From Saxidomus purpurata (lineage: Eukaryota > Mollusca > Bivalvia > Venerida > Veneridae), in contig JAFMSR010000003.1 of assembly GCA_022818135.1 (NCBI GenBank), forward strand, positions 15,757,760 to 15,821,759: a DNA stretch of 64,000 nucleotides, read 5' to 3'. The position numbers and the translations under genes were made by a program. This document shows positions 62,601-64,000 of the stretch, in pieces. Positions within the stretch are counted from its first letter, which is position 1. Each line of letters begins with the position of its first letter. Below the pieces are notes generated by a model. The model was not told the DNA's origin. It saw only the letters and a list, made by a program, of their open reading frames with translations, and searched no databases.

Positions 62601-63102
62601 GACCTTGACCATCAGGAGGCGTCCCTGGATGTTGTGAATGGCACACATTTGTGGTATGGACATCAACTGTGTGAAGTTATTTCAAAATCAGTGTATGCAT
62701 GTAAAAGTTTAGCACAGACATGAAGTACTGGTTACCTTGACCTTCAAAGTAGATCCAAAGGTGTGGCACATCACACACCCTCAAGGTATGAGATAAAATT
62801 GTGTGAAGTAATTTCCAAAGCAGAAGTCCAAATATGAAGTACTTGTATATAACCCTGAATTACAGGTTTTAAGGCCTAAGTGTGACCTTGCTCCTTGGGT
62901 GTGCCCCCCAAATGATCTTCAATCCAATGGGGACAAATAATATGACTAAAGAGTGAAATATCTAACTTACTGTAAGTATGATAATGCTGGGAGGTTTCAT
63001 GGGGTACTCTGGTGGAAGAATGATCCTGCCATGATATAAACCTCCATCAAAATCAGAGTCTGCAGGGCCTCGTATTGTGAAATGCCATTCAAACAAGTTG
63101 TC
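55832..63102 (-). CDS. UBE2J1: Ubiquitin-conjugating enzyme E2 J1 (Ubc6e type), five exons, 5' partial
   Basis: This tail-anchored ER E2 transfers ubiquitin onto misfolded proteins in ER-associated degradation. Minus-strand exons in order: 63102-62971, 60731-60647, 60061-59956, 58977-58857, 56689-55832, giving about 433 residues. The fold runs from DNLFEWHFTIRGPADSDFDG through PPEYPMKPPSIIILT and PNGRFEINKKICLSISGHHP to GSLDYSLEERKILAKR. The Cys of KKICLSISG is the active site, and TPNGRF replaces the HPN motif as in all UBE2J enzymes. A Ser/Thr/Pro/Gln-rich linker follows, then a C-terminal membrane segment (FLVLFAVFVVIVIALLLIRR) and a short lumenal tail, as expected for UBE2J1 rather than UBE2J2. 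The roughly 35 N-terminal residues lie beyond the right edge. Every junction keeps frame and it appears functional. Confidence 0.95.
56918..57536 (-). mobile_element. Pearl-like element in UBE2J1 intron
   Basis: Reverse-oriented: the plus strand starts AACAAGAAGAACATGATGG with GGCCCTATGTTGCTCAC and ends GCTCATGTGAGCTAAAAC. The units contain TGACCCAGTTTC. It lacks a strong microsatellite. Confidence 0.65.
57586..58385 (-). mobile_element. Pearl-like element in UBE2J1 intron, second copy
   Basis: The plus strand starts AGGGCCAAGATGGCCCTATA and TCGCTCACCTGAG, continues in units of about 150 bases with TGACCCAGTTTCAAGC, and ends near AACAGCTCACCTGATTG, with a short GACAGACAGACGATGGAC microsatellite before the end. 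Same family as 56918 and 59055. Confidence 0.7.
58857..58977 (-). CDS. UBE2J1: UBE2J1 exon after the UBC fold
   Basis: Acceptor CTTCTAG|ATCTCA, donor TTCAAG|GTACGA, phase 2 in, phase 0 out. It encodes SQDFKCPACGSINNILKPV and ARELAAQIDFK. The C-x-x-C pair (human CCEGCG) and the AKELARQISFK-like end are the landmarks. Confidence 0.93.
59055..59345 (-). mobile_element. Short pearl-like element, 'AGCTCACC' family
   Basis: Both ends are present in reverse (AAGAGGGCCAAGATGGCCC at the left, CTTATAGCTCACTCTGCC at the right), but it has only about one unit (CAGAGTTCTGCATGGAATGG) and a very short microsatellite. A compact derivative of 29285-30582. Confidence 0.7.
59788..59940 (-). repeat. SINE fragment, same family as 6916-7070
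   Basis: TTTAGCTCAATTGTGAAG, CCTGGAAAAACCAGCACTGG and GGGCTCGAACCCGCAACC occur in the same order as at 6916. The minus strand has a T-arm-like GGTTCGAGCCC. It ends just before the UBE2J1 exon at 59956. Confidence 0.65.
59956..60061 (-). CDS. UBE2J1: UBE2J1 UBC-fold helix exon
   Basis: Acceptor ATTTCAG|TGAGAA, donor AAGAG|GTAAGC, phase 1 in, phase 2 out. It encodes RTALLAIIGFMPTHGAGALG and SLDYSLEERKILAKR, matching human RTALLAIIGFMPTKGEGAIG and SLDYTPEERRALAKK. Confidence 0.95.
60647..60731 (-). CDS. UBE2J1: UBE2J1 active-site exon
   Basis: A short exon with no long open frame. Acceptor TATCTAG|CCAAAT, donor GGTCTT|GTATGT, phase 0 in, phase 1 out. It encodes PNGRFEINKKICLSISGHHP and ESWQPSWS; the Cys is the thioester-forming residue. 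It joins LTP before and WSLRTALLAIIG after, as in animal UBE2J1. Confidence 0.93.
60910..61135 (+). repeat. tRNA-derived SINE
   Basis: The head reads GTGGCACAGTGGTAGTGTG and GGGTCCCGGGTTCGATTCCC, a strong tRNA T-arm with B-box; GTGGCAC and GTGCCAC pair. The body carries GTCCTTAGGCAAGACACAGG, resembling a conserved SINE central domain, and an AATAAATAAATTAG tail. Arm spacing is not that of a functional tRNA. Confidence 0.75.
61140..62108 (-). mobile_element. Pearl-like element, 'GAGCTGTC' family
   Basis: It begins AACAAGAGCTGTCAGTAGGA with CAGCGTGCTCGAC and ends with GACGCCGACGCCGGGGCG, GAGTAGGATAGCTCCCC and GTCGAGCTA. Four to five units of about 150 bases carry AGTCAAAAAGGGCCATAATT and CCTTGACAGAGTTA. 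The GACGCC run is the microsatellite. Confidence 0.7.
62110..62960 (-). repeat. Degenerate pearl-like array
   Basis: Diverged units with GACCTTGACC, TTTCAAAATCAGTGTATGCA and GAAGTACTGG, similar to 52600-52860. It stops about 10 bases before the UBE2J1 donor at 62970. Confidence 0.5.
62971..63102 (-). CDS. UBE2J1: UBE2J1 UBC-fold exon with first strands
   Basis: On the minus strand, acceptor ATTTCAG|GACAAC and donor CTTACA|GTAAGT bound 44 codons, phase 0. The product, DNLFEWHFTIRGPADSDFDG to EYPMKPPSIIILT, is almost identical to the human enzyme. It carries the first beta-strands of the UBC fold. Confidence 0.95.
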
Positions 63103-64000
63103 CTGAAATTGAATTAATCATGTACAGACAGATGATCAAAAGTCTAATATCAGACACGATCTGCTGTTCCTCCATTTAGATTTTTAATGGTCCTGGCCGT
63201 CCCTCAGCTTTGTCCAAGGAGTGAACTTGCCACTAAGACCCAGTATGACTCCCATGCATACTGGTACCTATTGAAATTTGAAAAGTTATTGAGTTTTGTT
63301 TACCTGATTGCAATACCCAGTCAGTTTTGTCCAAATAATATGTAAAATGCCAAAGACAGGTGTGCAAGAGTACTTTGTCATACTATATTAACAATATAAA
63401 TAAAATCTATGTATTTATGCTTTATTTTGACAAAAAAAATTGATTTACAGCAAGTAGCTTAACAGATGCTCTCCATTCATGGTTCTATGCACTCTTGTTG
63501 TGTTTTAAAAATACTCGAAGCAACATTCTAACATGGTTTGATTTGTTTGTCAGTGAAACAAAGTACAGAGGTGCTGAATGAACAACAGTTTTCTCGGCTT
63601 TGCCGTGACATCATACTAGCTAGTTAACCAATCGGATTATCAGATCGCATTCATTTCGTCACTCTGTGAAAGGTGAAAACTCGGTCTTTACCGTACACCC
63701 ATATGCAAGTTTAAGTTTATTTTGAATGAAACAGATAGCTTTTAACAACACAGAATTACTACATATTCAATTCTAAGATTATAAGCTAATGGTAGACACT
63801 CGTCTTCTTTCATTTTTATTCTTTGATTTTATGAATTTTATAACTTAAGTAAAGATGCATAAAGACCAGCGATGAAAGCTGAGGAATCACCTTTCCCGAA
63901 TATAGATATTTTAATCAGTGCCCGGATGTGCAAAGCCGAGAATTTTCTTCTGATGCTTTCATCCTTCCTGGTTATGAAATGTTCAGATCTCCTAGCAATC
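63103..64000. other. UBE2J1 5' intron, incomplete
   Basis: No upstream UBE2J1 exon (the N-terminal helix with KRLMKEA in relatives) could be found on the minus strand, so it lies beyond the edge. The interval is otherwise AT-rich and featureless. Confidence 0.6.

Overview
The window is animal nuclear DNA, most likely from a bivalve mollusc. It is AT-rich, its genes are split into many short exons by long GT-AG introns, and the introns and spacers are packed with repeats typical of bivalves: 'pearl'-like elements (a palindromic end, a GTCC/GTCT-type microsatellite, a core of 130-200 bp tandem units and a short hairpin-bearing tail), tRNA-derived SINEs and short inverted-repeat DNA transposons. 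Species cannot be read from the sequence alone.

Two protein-coding genes are supported, and they converge tail to tail. (1) Plus strand, 1-36579: the 3' part of a MAP3K4/MEKK4 orthologue. Twenty-four exons keep one reading frame across every junction and encode about 1,303 residues: a Ser/Pro-rich linker, the conserved MEKK4 central region and a complete C-terminal kinase domain. The N-terminus lies to the left of the window. (2) Minus strand, 63102-55832: most of a UBE2J1 (Ubc6e-type) ER tail-anchored ubiquitin-conjugating enzyme, five exons and about 433 residues, including the active-site Cys and a C-terminal membrane anchor. Its first exon(s) lie to the right of the window. The two gene products act in different pathways (stress MAP kinase signalling; ER-associated degradation), and nothing in the sequence links them functionally.

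Layout: 1-7956, MAP3K4 exons 1-7, with a minisatellite and TTAA- and hAT-type MITEs in intron 4; 7957-14526, exons 8-14, with a 1.07 kb mariner-like element, pearl-like arrays and a suspicious poly-C tract; 14527-21889, exons 15-17, with SINE, pearl-like, hAT-like and TTAA elements; 21890-31942, exons 18-19 in long introns built of nested transposons; 31943-36579, exons 20-24, finishing the kinase domain; 36580-55831, a 19 kb gene-poor spacer with MITEs, a decayed piggyBac transposase fragment and pearl-like arrays; 55832-63102, UBE2J1; 63103-64000, its unfinished 5' intron.

I found no bacterial-type system, CRISPR array or intact mobile-element gene. The most unusual structures are an intronic minisatellite that has copied a functional exon-4 splice donor about 17 times, a four-layer transposon nest in intron 18, two TTAA-flanked MITE families near a piggyBac fossil, and a U2 snRNA-derived fragment. 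All splice sites and homologies were read by eye and recalled, with no database search.
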